NCBI RefSeq assembly: GCF_019039255.1
Contig: NZ_CP077062.1
Span: forward strand, 3,472,001 to 3,536,000
Direction of reading: 5' to 3'
DNA length: 64,000 nucleotides
DNA from: Nocardioides panacis
GTDB taxonomy: Bacteria; Actinomycetota; Actinomycetes; Propionibacteriales; Nocardioidaceae
Part shown: positions 54,693 through 63,913 of the stretch, one piece after another
Layout of the letters: each line of letters starts with the position of its first letter
Position numbering within the stretch: position 1 is the first letter of the stretch
Program-made: the position numbers and the translations under genes
Notes under the pieces: generated by a model
Told to the model about the DNA's origin: nothing
The model's database searches: none
What the model saw: only the letters and a program-made list of their open reading frames with translations

Positions 54693-55617
54693 GCCGCACG
54701 CCGATCTGGTCGATCCGCTCCAGGATCAGGCCCTCGCGGAGCGCCCACGGGCAGATCTCCAGCTCCGGCAGGCCGAACAGGTCGAGCACGGCCTCGGCGA
54801 CCAGCGCACCCGCGACGATCTGGTGCGCCCGGCTCGGCGAGACGCCGGGCAGCCCGGCGACCTGCTCGGGCGTCATCTCCAGCAGCCGCGGCAGGACCTC
54901 GCGCAGCGCCGTGCCGTCCAGCACCCGGCGGACCAGCGGGCCGTCGCCGGAGGGCGCCGACCCGCAGATCCGGGCCAGCGACCGGAAGGTCTTCGAGGTG
55001 GCCACCGCGTGGTCCGGCGCCATCCGCAGCACCGAACCGGCGTCGTCGGCCAGGTCGGCCCGGATCTTCTTGCGCAGCAGGCGTACGGCGCCGGGGTCGA
55101 CGCCGCCCGCGAGGTGCTCCCGGGTCAGCCGGCCGGCGCCGAGCGGCAGCGACTGGGCCACGTCGGGGGCCTCGTCGGACCCCACCGCCACCTCCAGCGA
55201 CCCGCCGCCGATGTCGAACACCGCGAGGCGTCCCGAGGACCAGCCGAACCAGCGGCGGACCGCGAGGAAGGTGAGCCGGGCCTCGTCCTCGCCGGGCAGC
55301 ACCTCGATGTCGACCCCGGTGGCCGCCCGCACGTGCTCCAGGACGGCCTCGGCGTTGGACGCGTCGCGGACCGCCGACGTCGCGAAACCGGCCATCTCCG
55401 TGCAGCCCTTGTCCTCGGCCACCAGCACCGACGACGCGACGAACGACGTCAGCGCCTCGACCCCGGCGTCGCTGACCGCACCCGACTCGTCGAGGTGCTC
55501 CGCGAGGCGCAGCGGCTCCTTGTGGGAGTAGGCCGGCATCGGCGCCGCGCCGCCGCTGGCGTCGACCACGAGCAGGTGCCCCGTGTTGGACCCGATGTCG
55601 AGAACGCCCAGCCGCAT
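54682..55617 (-). CDS. ppx: Exopolyphosphatase / guanosine pentaphosphatase family protein
   Basis: 311-aa Ppx/GppA protein, the short two-domain form (Rv0496/Ppx1 position). The actin-like ATPase fold is seen in [25 protein letters not shown], and [13 protein letters not shown]. It should cleave terminal phosphate from polyphosphate and possibly pppGpp. ATG 55617 has a -10 TAGCCT six bases upstream. It is divergent from the Cys-rich gene. Confidence 0.92.
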   Translation of the reverse strand: MRLGVLDIGSNTGHLLVVDASGGAAPMPAYSHKEPLRLAEHLDESGAVSDAGVEALTSFVASSVLVAEDKGCTEMAGFATSAVRDASNAEAVLEHVRAATGVDIEVLPGEDEARLTFLAVRRWFGWSSGRLAVFDIGGGSLEVAVGSDEAPDVAQSLPLGAGRLTREHLAGGVDPGAVRLLRKKIRADLADDAGSVLRMAPDHAVATSKTFRSLARICGSAPSGDGPLVRRVLDGTALREVLPRLLEMTPEQVAGLPGVSPSRAHQIVAGALVAEAVLDLFGLPELEICPWALREGLILERIDQIGVRLSR

Positions 55618-55623
55618 GGGGAC

Positions 55624-55642
55624 AGGCTAGGCGACGTAGGGT
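55624..55642. promoter_or_regulatory. Back-to-back leaderless -10 elements of ppx and the Cys-rich gene
   Basis: Minus strand TAGCCT (55624-55629) lies six bases before the ppx ATG. Plus strand TAGGGT (55637-55642) lies seven bases before GTG 55650. The two start points are in a 32-bp gap. Confidence 0.5.
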
Positions 55643-55649
55643 TTCCACC

Positions 55650-56399
55650 GTGCCTGAGACCGATCTCGTCATCCCCCGTGCGTACGTCGAGTTCCTCGAC
55701 CCCGACGACGAGGCGCAGATGTTCAAGTGCGACCTCACCTGGCTGACGTCGCAGTACATGTGCATCTTCGGGCAGGGCTGCGCGGGCATCTACGCCGAGC
55801 GGCCGGACGACGGGTGCTGCACCCACGGCGCGCACTTCGCCGACAAGGACGACGAGAAGCGGGTCCGGTCGTTCGTCAGGCAGCTCGACCCGGAGCACTG
55901 GCAGTTCCACGACGCGGGCACCTCGGCCAAGAACGCCTGGATCGAGACCGACGACGAGGGCGACCGCAAGACGGCCGTGCACGAGGGGGCCTGCATCTTC
56001 CTGAACCGGCCGGGCTTCCCCGGCGGCGAGGGCTGCGCGCTGCACGGGCTGGCGCTGCGCCAGGACAGGCACCCCCTCGAGACCAAGCCCGACGTGTGCT
56101 GGCAGCTGCCGATCCGGCGGACCTTCCGCGACGTCGAGCTGCCGGACGGCACGGCGTACACCGAGGTCACCATCGGGGAGTACGACCGTCGCGGCTGGGG
56201 CGCCGGCGGGCACGACTTCGACTGGTACTGCACCGGCAACCCCGAGGCGCACGTGTCACCCGAGCCGCTCTACGTCACCAGCGCCCCCGAGCTCACCGAG
56301 CTGATGGGCCGCGCGGCGTACGACGAGCTGGTGGACCACTGCGAGGCGCACCTCGCGTCGCGCTCCCGGCTCGCGATCCACCCCGCGGACCCGCGCTAG
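55650..56399 (+). CDS. Conserved cysteine-cluster protein (Rv0495c-like), function unknown
   Basis: 249-aa protein. Cysteines are grouped as [39 protein letters not shown] and DVCWQL, nine in all within residues 27-150, which suggests bound metal or an iron-sulfur cluster similar to YkgJ-type Cys clusters. GTG 55650 fits a leaderless start. It shares its stop tetranucleotide CTAG with convergent fusA2. No enzymatic motif is recognised. Confidence 0.8.
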   Translation: MPETDLVIPRAYVEFLDPDDEAQMFKCDLTWLTSQYMCIFGQGCAGIYAERPDDGCCTHGAHFADKDDEKRVRSFVRQLDPEHWQFHDAGTSAKNAWIETDDEGDRKTAVHEGACIFLNRPGFPGGEGCALHGLALRQDRHPLETKPDVCWQLPIRRTFRDVELPDGTAYTEVTIGEYDRRGWGAGGHDFDWYCTGNPEAHVSPEPLYVTSAPELTELMGRAAYDELVDHCEAHLASRSRLAIHPADPR

Positions 56400-58511
56400 T
56401 CCTGCCCGGCCCCCACCACCCGGCTGGCCACGTCGTCGGGCATCGGCTCGTAGCGGGCGAAGCTGCGGGTGAACGACGCGGAGCCGTGCGTGAAACCGCG
56501 CAGGTCGACGGAGTAGCGGCTGATCTCCACCTGCGGGACCTCGGCGCGCACCAGGGTCCGCTCCTGACCGGCCGGCTCGCTGCCGAGCACCTTGCCGCGC
56601 CGTCCGGACAGGTCGCTCATCACCGCGCCGACCAGGTCGTCGGGGACCAGCACCAGCACCTCGTCGACCGGCTCGAGCAGCGCGGTCCGGGACGCCGCCG
56701 CGGCCTCCCGCAGCGCGAGCGCCCCGGCGGTCTGGAAGGCCATGTCGGAGGAGTCCACGCTGTGCGCCTTGCCGTCGCGCAGGGTCACCCGGATGTCCAC
56801 GACCGGGTAGCCGGCCGCGACGCCGCGCTCCATCTGGGCCCGCACGCCCTTCTCGACCGAGGGGATGAACTGCCGCGGCACCGAGCCGCCGACGACCTTG
56901 TCCACGAACTCGAAGCCGCTCCCCCCGGGGAGCGGCTCGACCTCCAACCGGCACACGGCGAACTGGCCGTGGCCGCCGGACTGCTTCACGTGCCGGCCGT
57001 GGCCGACTGCCGGGGCCGCGAACGTCTCCCGCAGCGGGACCTTCAGCGGGACCTGGTCGACGCCGACGCCGTGTCGGTGCTCGAGCCGGTCGAGGACCAC
57101 GTCGGCGTGCGCCTCCCCCATCGTCCAGAGCACGATCTGGTGGGTCTCGGCGTTGTGCTCCACCCGCAGCGTCGGGTCCTCGGCGGAGAGCCGGGCCAGC
57201 CCCTGGCCGAGCTTGTCCTCGTCGGCCTTCGCGCGCGCCTCGACGGCGACCGGCAGCAGCGCCTCGGGCATCGTCCAGGGCCGCAGCACCAGCGGCTGCT
57301 GCGGGTCGGACAGGGTGTCCCCGGTCTCGGCGCGGCTGAGCCGCCCGATCGCGCAGAGGTCGCCGGCGACGACCAGGTCGGCGTGCCGCTGGGTCTTGCC
57401 GAGCGGCACCGAGAGCGACCCGATCCGCTCGTCCTCGTCGTGGTCCTCGTGGTCTCCCGGGCCGGCGGCCAGGTGCGCGCCGTCCCCGAACGAGTGCAGG
57501 TGCCCCGAGACGTGCACCGTCGCGTCCGGCCGCAGCGTGCCGGAGAACACCCGCACCAGGCTGACGCGTCCGACGTACGGGTCGCTCGTGGTCTTGACGA
57601 CCTCGGCGACCAGCGGGCCGGCCGGGTCGCAGGTGAGCGCCGGCCCGCGGCCGCCGGTCGGCGTGAACACCTCGGGCAGCGGGTGCTCGAGCGGGGAGGG
57701 GGAACCCGGCCACCACCAGGTCCAGCAGCTCGCGGGCACCGACGCCGGTGGTGGAGTCGACGGGGACGACGGGGTGGAAGGTGCCGCGCGCGACCGCCCG
57801 CTCGAGGTCCTGCACCAGGAGCGCAGCGTCGACGACCTCCCCGCCGAGGTAGCGCTCCATCAGCGTCTCGTCCTCGGACTCCTCGATGACCCCCTCGATC
57901 AGCCGGCCGCGCTGCTCGTCGTACGCCGCGGAGTCCGAGGAGCCGGAGATCAGCCCGACGAGCCGGCCGCCCTCGCGCAGGTAGACCGGCAGCACCCGGT
58001 CGCCGAACGCGTCGCGCAGGCCGGCCAGCAGCCCGTCGTAGTCCGCGCGGGCGTGGTCGAGCTTGGTGACCACGACGACCCGCGGCATCCCCACGTCGGC
58101 GCACTCGCGCCACAGCGTCCGGGTGGGCTCGTCGACGCCCTCGTTGGCGGCGATCACGAACATCGCGCAGTCGGCGGCCCGAAGCCCGGCGCGCAGCTCG
58201 CCCACGAAGTCGGCGTAGCCGGGGGTGTCGAGAAGGTTGATCTTCACGCCGTCGTGCACCAGCGGCGCCAGCGCCAGGCCGACGGACCGCTGCTGGCGCT
58301 GCTCGGCCTCGTCGAAGTCGCTGACGGTCGTGCCCTCGACGGTCGAGCCCGGCCGGTTCAGCACGCCGGCGCTGACCAGGAGGGTCTCGGTGAGCGTGGT
58401 CTTGCCGGACCCTGCGGGGCCGACGACCACGACGTTGCGGACGGTTCCGGGGCCGGAGGCGAGAGGCACGGAGCCCTTGCCCTGGGGACTCACCGACTGC
58501 TTGCCTGACAC
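56396..58511 (-). CDS. fusA2: Elongation factor G-like protein (EF-G2), apparent +1 frameshift
   Basis: Five-domain translational GTPase paralogue. G motifs: [15 protein letters not shown] (G1), [12 protein letters not shown] (G3), [10 protein letters not shown] (G4, Thr in place of the usual Asn). The C-terminal domains are in another frame. The switch is between 57693 and 57702 (runs G4 and G5). One base fewer joins VVAGFP to [16 protein letters not shown] and gives 704 aa. GTG 58511 has GGGAGG 6 bases upstream. In mycobacteria FusA2 is dispensable and of uncertain role; a second, canonical EF-G is expected elsewhere. Confidence 0.9.
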
Positions 58512-58633
58512 CTCGTGCCTCCCTTGGTCCGGCTCCTACTCGTCACCCTTCACCCGAGTGGCGACCGGCACAAGAGCCCACGGGAGCCGACCCCGGTGTC
58601 CGTTCACACGAGTCCCATGGTGGGATGCTCCGT

Positions 58634-59272
58634 ATGCGCCTGGACCACGTCTCGTACGCTGCCGGACCGGATGGACTCAAGGGCACTGCTGCACGCATCG
58701 GCGCCCTGCTGGGCGAGGAGTTCCGCGACGGTGGCATCCACCCCCGCTTCGGCACCCGCAACATGGTGCTGCCGCTGACCGCCGGCACCTACGTCGAGGT
58801 CGTCGAGGTCCTCGACCACCCGGCCTCCGACAAGGCGCCGTTCGGCCAGGCCGTCCGGGCCCGCTCCGCGCTCGGCGGCGGCTGGCTGGGCTGGGTCGTC
58901 GCGGTCGACGACATCGCCAAGGTCGAGGCGCGCCTGGGCCGCGAGTCCGTGCAGGGCAACCGGCACCGGCCCGACGGCTTCGAGCTGCGCTGGCGGCAGA
59001 TCGGCGTGAAGGGCCTGCAGTCCGACCCCCAGCTGCCGTTCTTCATCGAGTGGGAGTCCCCGCTCGAGGAGCACCCCAGCGCCGGAGCGACCGGTGCGGT
59101 GCACCTGGGCACGCTGGAGATCGCCGGCGACCCGCACCGGGTCAGCGACTGGCTGGGCGACCCGGTCGCCGAGCCGCTCGACGACGTCGAGGTCGAGTGG
59201 GTCGCCCCGGACGGCGACCCCGGCGTGATCGCCGCGAAGTTCCACACCCCGAACGGTCCCGTCCGGATCTAG
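58634..59272 (+). CDS. VOC/glyoxalase-like domain protein
   Basis: 212-aa protein of the vicinal-oxygen-chelate fold, glyoxalase-like type: MRLDHVSYAAGPDGLKGTA at the N-terminus, RFGTRNMVLPLTAGTYVEVV, and HLGTLEIAGDPHRVSDWL beginning a second half. Such proteins bind metal and small ligands; activity not assignable. ATG 58634 is favoured for the MRLDHV start; ATG 58625 is possible. It is followed 12 bp later by the methyltransferase. Confidence 0.82.
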   Translation: MRLDHVSYAAGPDGLKGTAARIGALLGEEFRDGGIHPRFGTRNMVLPLTAGTYVEVVEVLDHPASDKAPFGQAVRARSALGGGWLGWVVAVDDIAKVEARLGRESVQGNRHRPDGFELRWRQIGVKGLQSDPQLPFFIEWESPLEEHPSAGATGAVHLGTLEIAGDPHRVSDWLGDPVAEPLDDVEVEWVAPDGDPGVIAAKFHTPNGPVRI

Positions 59273-59284
59273 CCGGCCCCGCTC

Positions 59285-59983
59285 GTGCCCACGCCGCTCC
59301 CGGGCGCCGTCCCGAGCCCGAACATCTGGCACCACACCGAGACCTACGAGCTCGAGAACCGGTCGGTCGACCCCGACCACCTCGTCGAGGCCGCGATCCG
59401 GGACCTCGACGACTGGACCGGCCGCGACGTGCTGGACCTCGGCTGCGGCACCGGCTTCCACCTGCCCCGCTGGGCGGCCGACGCCCGGGCGGTGTACGGC
59501 GTCGAGCCGCACCCCGACCTGGTGGCCGTGGCGGCCCGTCGTACGGCGAGGCTGGGGAACGTCACGGTCCTGCCCGGCACGGCGCAGCGGGTGCCGCTCC
59601 CGCCCGCCACCGTCGACGTCATGCAGGCGCGGTGGGCCTACTTCTTCGGCCCGGGGTGCGAGCCGGGGCTGCGCGAGCTCGACCGGGTGATGCGCCGCGG
59701 CGGCACCGCCTTCGTGGTCGACAACGACTCCTCGCGCAGCACCTTCGGGGGCTGGTTCCGGCGCGGCTACCCCGGCGTCGACGCCGGGGAGGTCGAGCGG
59801 TTCTGGTCCGCGCACGGCTGGCAGCGCCGGCCCCTCGACCTCGTCTGGCGGTTCACCGACCGCGCGGACCTCGAGGCCTGCGTGCGGATCGAGCTCGACG
59901 AGCGGGTCGCCGCCGAGGCGCTCGCGAGCCACACGGGGCTCGAGGTGGACTACGCCGTCAACCTCTGGTGGAAGCGCTTCTAG
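59285..59983 (+). CDS. Class I SAM-dependent methyltransferase
   Basis: 232-aa methyltransferase (type-11 like). SAM motif I is VLDLGCGTGFHLPRWA, motif II region GVEPHPDLVAVAARR, and the post-motif DVMQARWAYFFGPGCEPGL. GTG 59285 follows the VOC gene by 12 bp, so they are likely one transcript. Convergent with the LacI gene. Substrate unknown. Confidence 0.87.
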   Translation: MPTPLPGAVPSPNIWHHTETYELENRSVDPDHLVEAAIRDLDDWTGRDVLDLGCGTGFHLPRWAADARAVYGVEPHPDLVAVAARRTARLGNVTVLPGTAQRVPLPPATVDVMQARWAYFFGPGCEPGLRELDRVMRRGGTAFVVDNDSSRSTFGGWFRRGYPGVDAGEVERFWSAHGWQRRPLDLVWRFTDRADLEACVRIELDERVAAEALASHTGLEVDYAVNLWWKRF

Positions 59984-60000
59984 CCCCCACGCCCCGGCCG

Positions 60001-61041
60001 CTAGCTGCTCTGCCGGACCACCAGCGTCGGGGTGAGCACGCAGCCCGGGTCCGGGATCGGCCGGTGCCCGAGCAGCCGGCCGAGGTAGCGGACCACCTCG
60101 ACCGCGACCTGCTCGAGCGGCTGGCGCACCGAGGTCAGGGTGGGTGTGCACACCTGGGCGGCGATCGAGTCGTCGAACCCGACGAGCGCCACGTCGCGGC
60201 CGGCGCGCAGGCCGAGCTCGTCGAAGGTGCGCAGCGCCCCCATGGCGACGGTGTCGCTGGCGCACACGAACGCGGTCGGCCGCTCGGCCGCGGGAACGTC
60301 GAGCAGGGCCTGCGCGGCGCGCGCCCCGAACTCCAGGGTGTCGTCCCCGCGTGCGGACAGCCGGCTGGTGGACAGCCCGTGGGCGTGCATCTGGTCGACC
60401 CAGCCGCTGCGCCGGTCCTCGCCGATGTAGGACCCCTTCTGCCAGCCGAGCCAGGCGATCCTGGTGTGCCCCCGCCCGACGAGGTGGTCGACGGCCTGCA
60501 CCACCCCGGCCCGGCCGTCCACGTCGACCCAGGGGTGCCGGGCACTCGGGTCGCCCCAGGGCCGGCCGAACGCGACGAACGGCACGCCGCGCCGGGTCAG
60601 CCAGGCGGCGTGCGGGTTGCCCCGGTAGGTGTCGGTGACCACGAACGCGTCGACGGCCGCGGAGCGCAGCAGCTCGTCGTAGCCGTCCGTGGCGGCCGGC
60701 TCCCCCTCGGCGCTGAACAGCAGCACGTGGTACCCGGCCTCGCGGGTGCTCTCCACCAGGGAGTGCACGAAGCGGTCCATCAGGGCGTTGGCGCTGTCCT
60801 CGACCGCCGGTTCGACGCGCAGGCCGACGAGGTGGGAGGACCGGGTGCGCAGGTTGCGGGCTGCCCGGTTCGGGGAGTAGCCGAGCTTCTCGATCGCCGC
60901 CTGCACCCGGGCCAGGGTGTCCGGACGGAGCAGCTCGGGGCTGTTCAGGGCGTTGGAGACCGTCTGCCGGGAGACCCCGGCCTCGTCGGCCACGGTCGCG
61001 AGCGTCGGGGCGTTCAACGGGGCGTTCACGGGGGCGGTCAC
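60001..61041 (-). CDS. LacI-family transcriptional regulator
   Basis: 346-aa repressor. HTH: TLATVADEAGVSRQTVSNALN; hinge ARNLRTRSSHLVGLRV; then a periplasmic-binding-like effector domain (WVDVDGRAGVVQAVDHLV, ICASD-type FVCASDTVAMGALR, VALVGFDDSIAA). Probably senses a sugar. No sugar genes adjoin it on this window, so the target is unknown. Its start is uncertain because the DNA here is repetitive: GTG 61041 and 61029 are candidates, both giving a VNAP-type repeated N-terminus. Confidence 0.9.
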   Translation of the reverse strand: MTAPVNAPLNAPTLATVADEAGVSRQTVSNALNSPELLRPDTLARVQAAIEKLGYSPNRAARNLRTRSSHLVGLRVEPAVEDSANALMDRFVHSLVESTREAGYHVLLFSAEGEPAATDGYDELLRSAAVDAFVVTDTYRGNPHAAWLTRRGVPFVAFGRPWGDPSARHPWVDVDGRAGVVQAVDHLVGRGHTRIAWLGWQKGSYIGEDRRSGWVDQMHAHGLSTSRLSARGDDTLEFGARAAQALLDVPAAERPTAFVCASDTVAMGALRTFDELGLRAGRDVALVGFDDSIAAQVCTPTLTSVRQPLEQVAVEVVRYLGRLLGHRPIPDPGCVLTPTLVVRQSS

Positions 61042-61075
61042 CGGGCGGTCACCGGGGCGTTCACCGGGGCAGGGA
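61008..61075. repeat. GGGCGTTCA/GGGCGGTCA short repeats over the LacI start
   Basis: At least five near-copies of a 10-14-bp unit (GGGGCGTTCA or GGGCGGTCAC) run in tandem across 61008-61075, encoding VNAPLNAP-like residues if translated. They blur the position of the true start codon. Confidence 0.6.
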
Positions 61076-61228
61076 CGTGCTCGACGTGGTGCGACATCGG
61101 CTGGACCCCCCCTGGACACGACCCTGTGCGGCCCGGTGCGACGGACGAATGGAACGATCAAATCGTCTCACGCATGATCACCTCCGGACGCTCGGCCCGT
61201 CAACCGGGGCGTTGTCGGTGCCCTGGCC

Positions 61229-61234
61229 TAGCGT
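61229..61234 (+). promoter_or_regulatory. -10 element TAGCGT of radA, leaderless type
   Basis: TAGCGT is followed by six bases and ATG 61241. No ribosome site is seen. Confidence 0.45.
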
Positions 61235-61240
61235 CGGGGC

Positions 61241-62689
61241 ATGAGCAACGCCAGGACCCGTGCCGCCCGCCCGAGCTACCGCTGCTCCGAGTGCGGGTGG
61301 GAGACCGGCAAGTGGGTCGGCCGCTGCGGGGAGTGCCAGGCCTGGGGCAGCGTCGCGGAGGCGGCCGCCGTCCAGGGCCGCACCGCCGCCGGCCCGGTGA
61401 GCACCCCGGCGGTGCCGATCGGCCAGGTCTCGGTGGAGGACTCCCGGGCCCGCACCAGCGGCGTCCCCGAGCTCGACCGGGTGCTCGGCGGCGGCATCGT
61501 GCCGGGCGCGGCCGTGCTGCTCGCCGGCGAGCCGGGGGTCGGGAAGTCCACGCTGCTGCTCGAGGTCGCCGCGGCCACCGCCCGCTCCGGGCTCCGGGCG
61601 CTCTACGTCACCGGCGAGGAGTCCGCCTCCCAGGTCCGGCTGCGCGCCGACCGCACCGGCGGCATCCACGACGAGCTCTACCTCGCCGCCGAGACCGACC
61701 TGGGCGCGGTGCTCAGCCACATCCAGGCGGTCCGGCCCCAGCTGCTGGTCGTCGACTCCGTGCAGACCATCGGCGCCGCCGACGTCGACGGCGTCCCGGG
61801 CGGCGTCACCCAGGTCAAGGAGGTCGCGGCCGCCCTGGTCCGGGTGGCCAAGACCCAGAACATCGCCACCGTGCTGGTCGGGCACGTCACCAAGGACGGC
61901 AGCATCGCCGGCCCGCGGGTCCTCGAGCACCTCGTCGACGTGGTGCTGCACTTCGAGGGCGAGCGGAGCTCCCGGCTGCGGATGGTCCGCGCGGTCAAGA
62001 ACCGGTTCGGCCCGGTCGACGAGGTGGGCTGCTTCGACCTCTCCGGCGAGGGCATCGTCGCGGTCACCGACCCGACCGGGCTGTTCGTCGCCCGGCACCA
62101 CGAGCCGGTCGCCGGCACCTGCGTGAGCGTGGTCCTGGAGGGTCGCCGGCCGATCCTGGCCGAGGTGCAGGCGCTGGTCACTCCGGCGACCGCCGAGCGG
62201 CCCCGTCGCACGACGTCCGGGCTCGACGGCTCCCGCATCGCGATGATCGTGGCGGTGCTCCAGCAGCGTGCCCGGATCCGGCTGCACACCCACGACGTCT
62301 TCGCCTCCACCGTGGGCGGGGTGCGGATCGTCGAGCCGGCCGCCGACCTGGCCTCGGCCATCGCGGTGGCCTCCGCGTGGAAGCAGCGCGACATCCCCAC
62401 CGACCTGGTCGCGATCGGCGAGATCGGCCTGGCCGGCGAGCTGCGCCGGGTCCGCGACATCCCGCAGCGGCTGGCCGAGGCTGCCCGGCTCGGCTTCCGG
62501 GGCGCGATCGTGCCGGCCGAGTCGCACCGCGACGCCGGCGTGGTCCGCACCGTCGACGGGATGAAGGTGGTCGGCGTCCCGGACCTCGACGCGGCCCTGC
62601 GGGTCCTCGACCTCGGGGTGCACGACAGCGCGCCGCTGTTCAAGGTGCACCGCACCGAGCCGGGACGCCCCGCGCTCGGTGTCGTCTGA
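61241..62689 (+). CDS. radA: DNA repair protein RadA
   Basis: RecA-like branch-migration ATPase in recombination repair. N-terminal C4 zinc finger (YRCSECGWETGKWVGRCGEC), Walker A GEPGVGKST, the RadA-specific KNRFG motif in RAVKNRFGPVDE, and a C-terminal Lon-protease-like domain (GVRIVEPAADLASAIAVAS; IGEIGLAGELRRV). Length 482 aa. It is directly upstream of disA, an arrangement seen in many Gram-positive genomes. Confidence 0.97.
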   Translation: MSNARTRAARPSYRCSECGWETGKWVGRCGECQAWGSVAEAAAVQGRTAAGPVSTPAVPIGQVSVEDSRARTSGVPELDRVLGGGIVPGAAVLLAGEPGVGKSTLLLEVAAATARSGLRALYVTGEESASQVRLRADRTGGIHDELYLAAETDLGAVLSHIQAVRPQLLVVDSVQTIGAADVDGVPGGVTQVKEVAAALVRVAKTQNIATVLVGHVTKDGSIAGPRVLEHLVDVVLHFEGERSSRLRMVRAVKNRFGPVDEVGCFDLSGEGIVAVTDPTGLFVARHHEPVAGTCVSVVLEGRRPILAEVQALVTPATAERPRRTTSGLDGSRIAMIVAVLQQRARIRLHTHDVFASTVGGVRIVEPAADLASAIAVASAWKQRDIPTDLVAIGEIGLAGELRRVRDIPQRLAEAARLGFRGAIVPAESHRDAGVVRTVDGMKVVGVPDLDAALRVLDLGVHDSAPLFKVHRTEPGRPALGVV

Positions 62690-62723
62690 CCGTTCGTGGC
62701 ACCGCGGCCGACCGGTTCCCCCC

Positions 62724-62729
62724 TAGACT
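62724..62729 (+). promoter_or_regulatory. -10 element TAGACT of disA
   Basis: TAGACT lies 62 bases before the disA start; the leader carries a repeated AGGGGCACC (62743 and 62756 regions) and a GGGGAG ribosome site. No clear -35. Confidence 0.4.
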
Positions 62730-62791
62730 GAGCACCGCACGAGGGGCACCACCAGAGGGGCACCGAGCAGGGCAGCACACCGGGGAGACGA

Positions 62792-63877
62792 GTGGCAGCG
62801 AACGACCGCACGGACGACGTCCTCCGGCTGCGTGCCACGCTGGCGAGCATCGCCCCCGGCACCACCCTGCGCGACGGTCTCGAGCGCATCCTGCGCGGCC
62901 GCACCGGCGCCCTCCTCGTGCTCGGCAGCGACAGGGTCGTCGACTCGATCTCCACCGGCGGCTTCTTCCTCGACGTGCCGTTCACCGCCACCGGGCTGCG
63001 CGAGCTGGCGAAGATGGACGGCGCGATGGTCCTCGACCGCGACGCCGCCCGGATCCTGCACGCCGCCGTGCACCTGATGCCCGACCCGACGATCCACTCC
63101 GAGGAGACCGGCACCCGGCACCGCACCGCCGACCGGGTCGCCCGGCAGACCGGCTACCCGGTGATCTCGGTGTCCCAGTCGATGCAGATCATCGCGGTCT
63201 ACGTCGGTGAGATCCGCTACGTCCTGGAGGACTCCGGGCAGATCCTGTCCCGGGCGAACCAGGCGCTGGCCACCCTCGAGCGCTACAAGCTGCGCCTCGA
63301 CGAGGTCTCCAGCACGCTGTCCGCGCTGGAGATCGAGGACCTGGTCACCACCCGCGACGTCGCGGTGGTGGCCCAGCGCCTGGAGATGGTCACCCGGATC
63401 GCCCGCGAGATCGAGGACTACGTGCTCGAGCTCGGCAGCGACGGCCGGCTGCTGTCCCTGCAGCTCGACGAGCTGGTCACCGGGGTGGACCTCGAGCGCG
63501 AGCTGGTGATCCGCGACTACCTGCCCACCAGCCGCAAGAAGCGCAGCCCCGAGGACGTGCTGAGCGACCTCGAGACGCTCAGCCCCACCGACCTCGTCGA
63601 CGTGGCCGCCGTGGCCCGGGCGCTCGGCCTCGGTGCCAGCGAGCACCTCGACGGCGCGGTCACCCCACGCGGCTACCGGCTGCTGGCCAAGGTCCCGCGG
63701 CTGCCGGGCACCGTCGTCGACCGGCTCGTCGAGCACTTCGGCAGCCTGCAGAAGCTGCTGTCGGCCAGCATCGACGACCTGCAGGCCGTCGAGGGCGTCG
63801 GGGAGCTGCGGGCCCGCAGCGTCCGCGAGGGACTCTCCCGGCTGGCCGAGTCCAGCATCCTCGAGCGCTACGTCTGA
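62792..63877 (+). CDS. disA: DNA integrity scanning diadenylate cyclase
   Basis: Makes cyclic di-AMP from two ATP and scans DNA for branched structures. DAC-domain motifs are DGAMVLDRD and GTRHRTADR. A helical linker (residues ~150-280) leads to a C-terminal HhH/RuvA-like DNA-binding domain (QKLLSASIDDLQAVEGVGE). Length 361 aa. GTG 62792 has GGGGAG upstream. Known from Bacillus and mycobacteria: RadA binds DisA and reduces its cyclase activity, so adjacency is meaningful. Confidence 0.97.
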   Translation: MAANDRTDDVLRLRATLASIAPGTTLRDGLERILRGRTGALLVLGSDRVVDSISTGGFFLDVPFTATGLRELAKMDGAMVLDRDAARILHAAVHLMPDPTIHSEETGTRHRTADRVARQTGYPVISVSQSMQIIAVYVGEIRYVLEDSGQILSRANQALATLERYKLRLDEVSSTLSALEIEDLVTTRDVAVVAQRLEMVTRIAREIEDYVLELGSDGRLLSLQLDELVTGVDLERELVIRDYLPTSRKKRSPEDVLSDLETLSPTDLVDVAAVARALGLGASEHLDGAVTPRGYRLLAKVPRLPGTVVDRLVEHFGSLQKLLSASIDDLQAVEGVGELRARSVREGLSRLAESSILERYV

Positions 63878-63913
63878 GCGAGCGGCCGAGCGGCCCCAGC
63901 GGGTCGGCCCGGG

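Noticed and set aside
58225-63210. A 1661-codon plus-strand open frame, and other very long open frames opposite or out of phase with real genes (for example 49447-51918, 1790-4003 and 11786-13729).
   Set aside because: They are Arg/Pro/Gly-rich, lack any domain, and overlay well-supported genes. Stop codons are rare by chance at this GC content.
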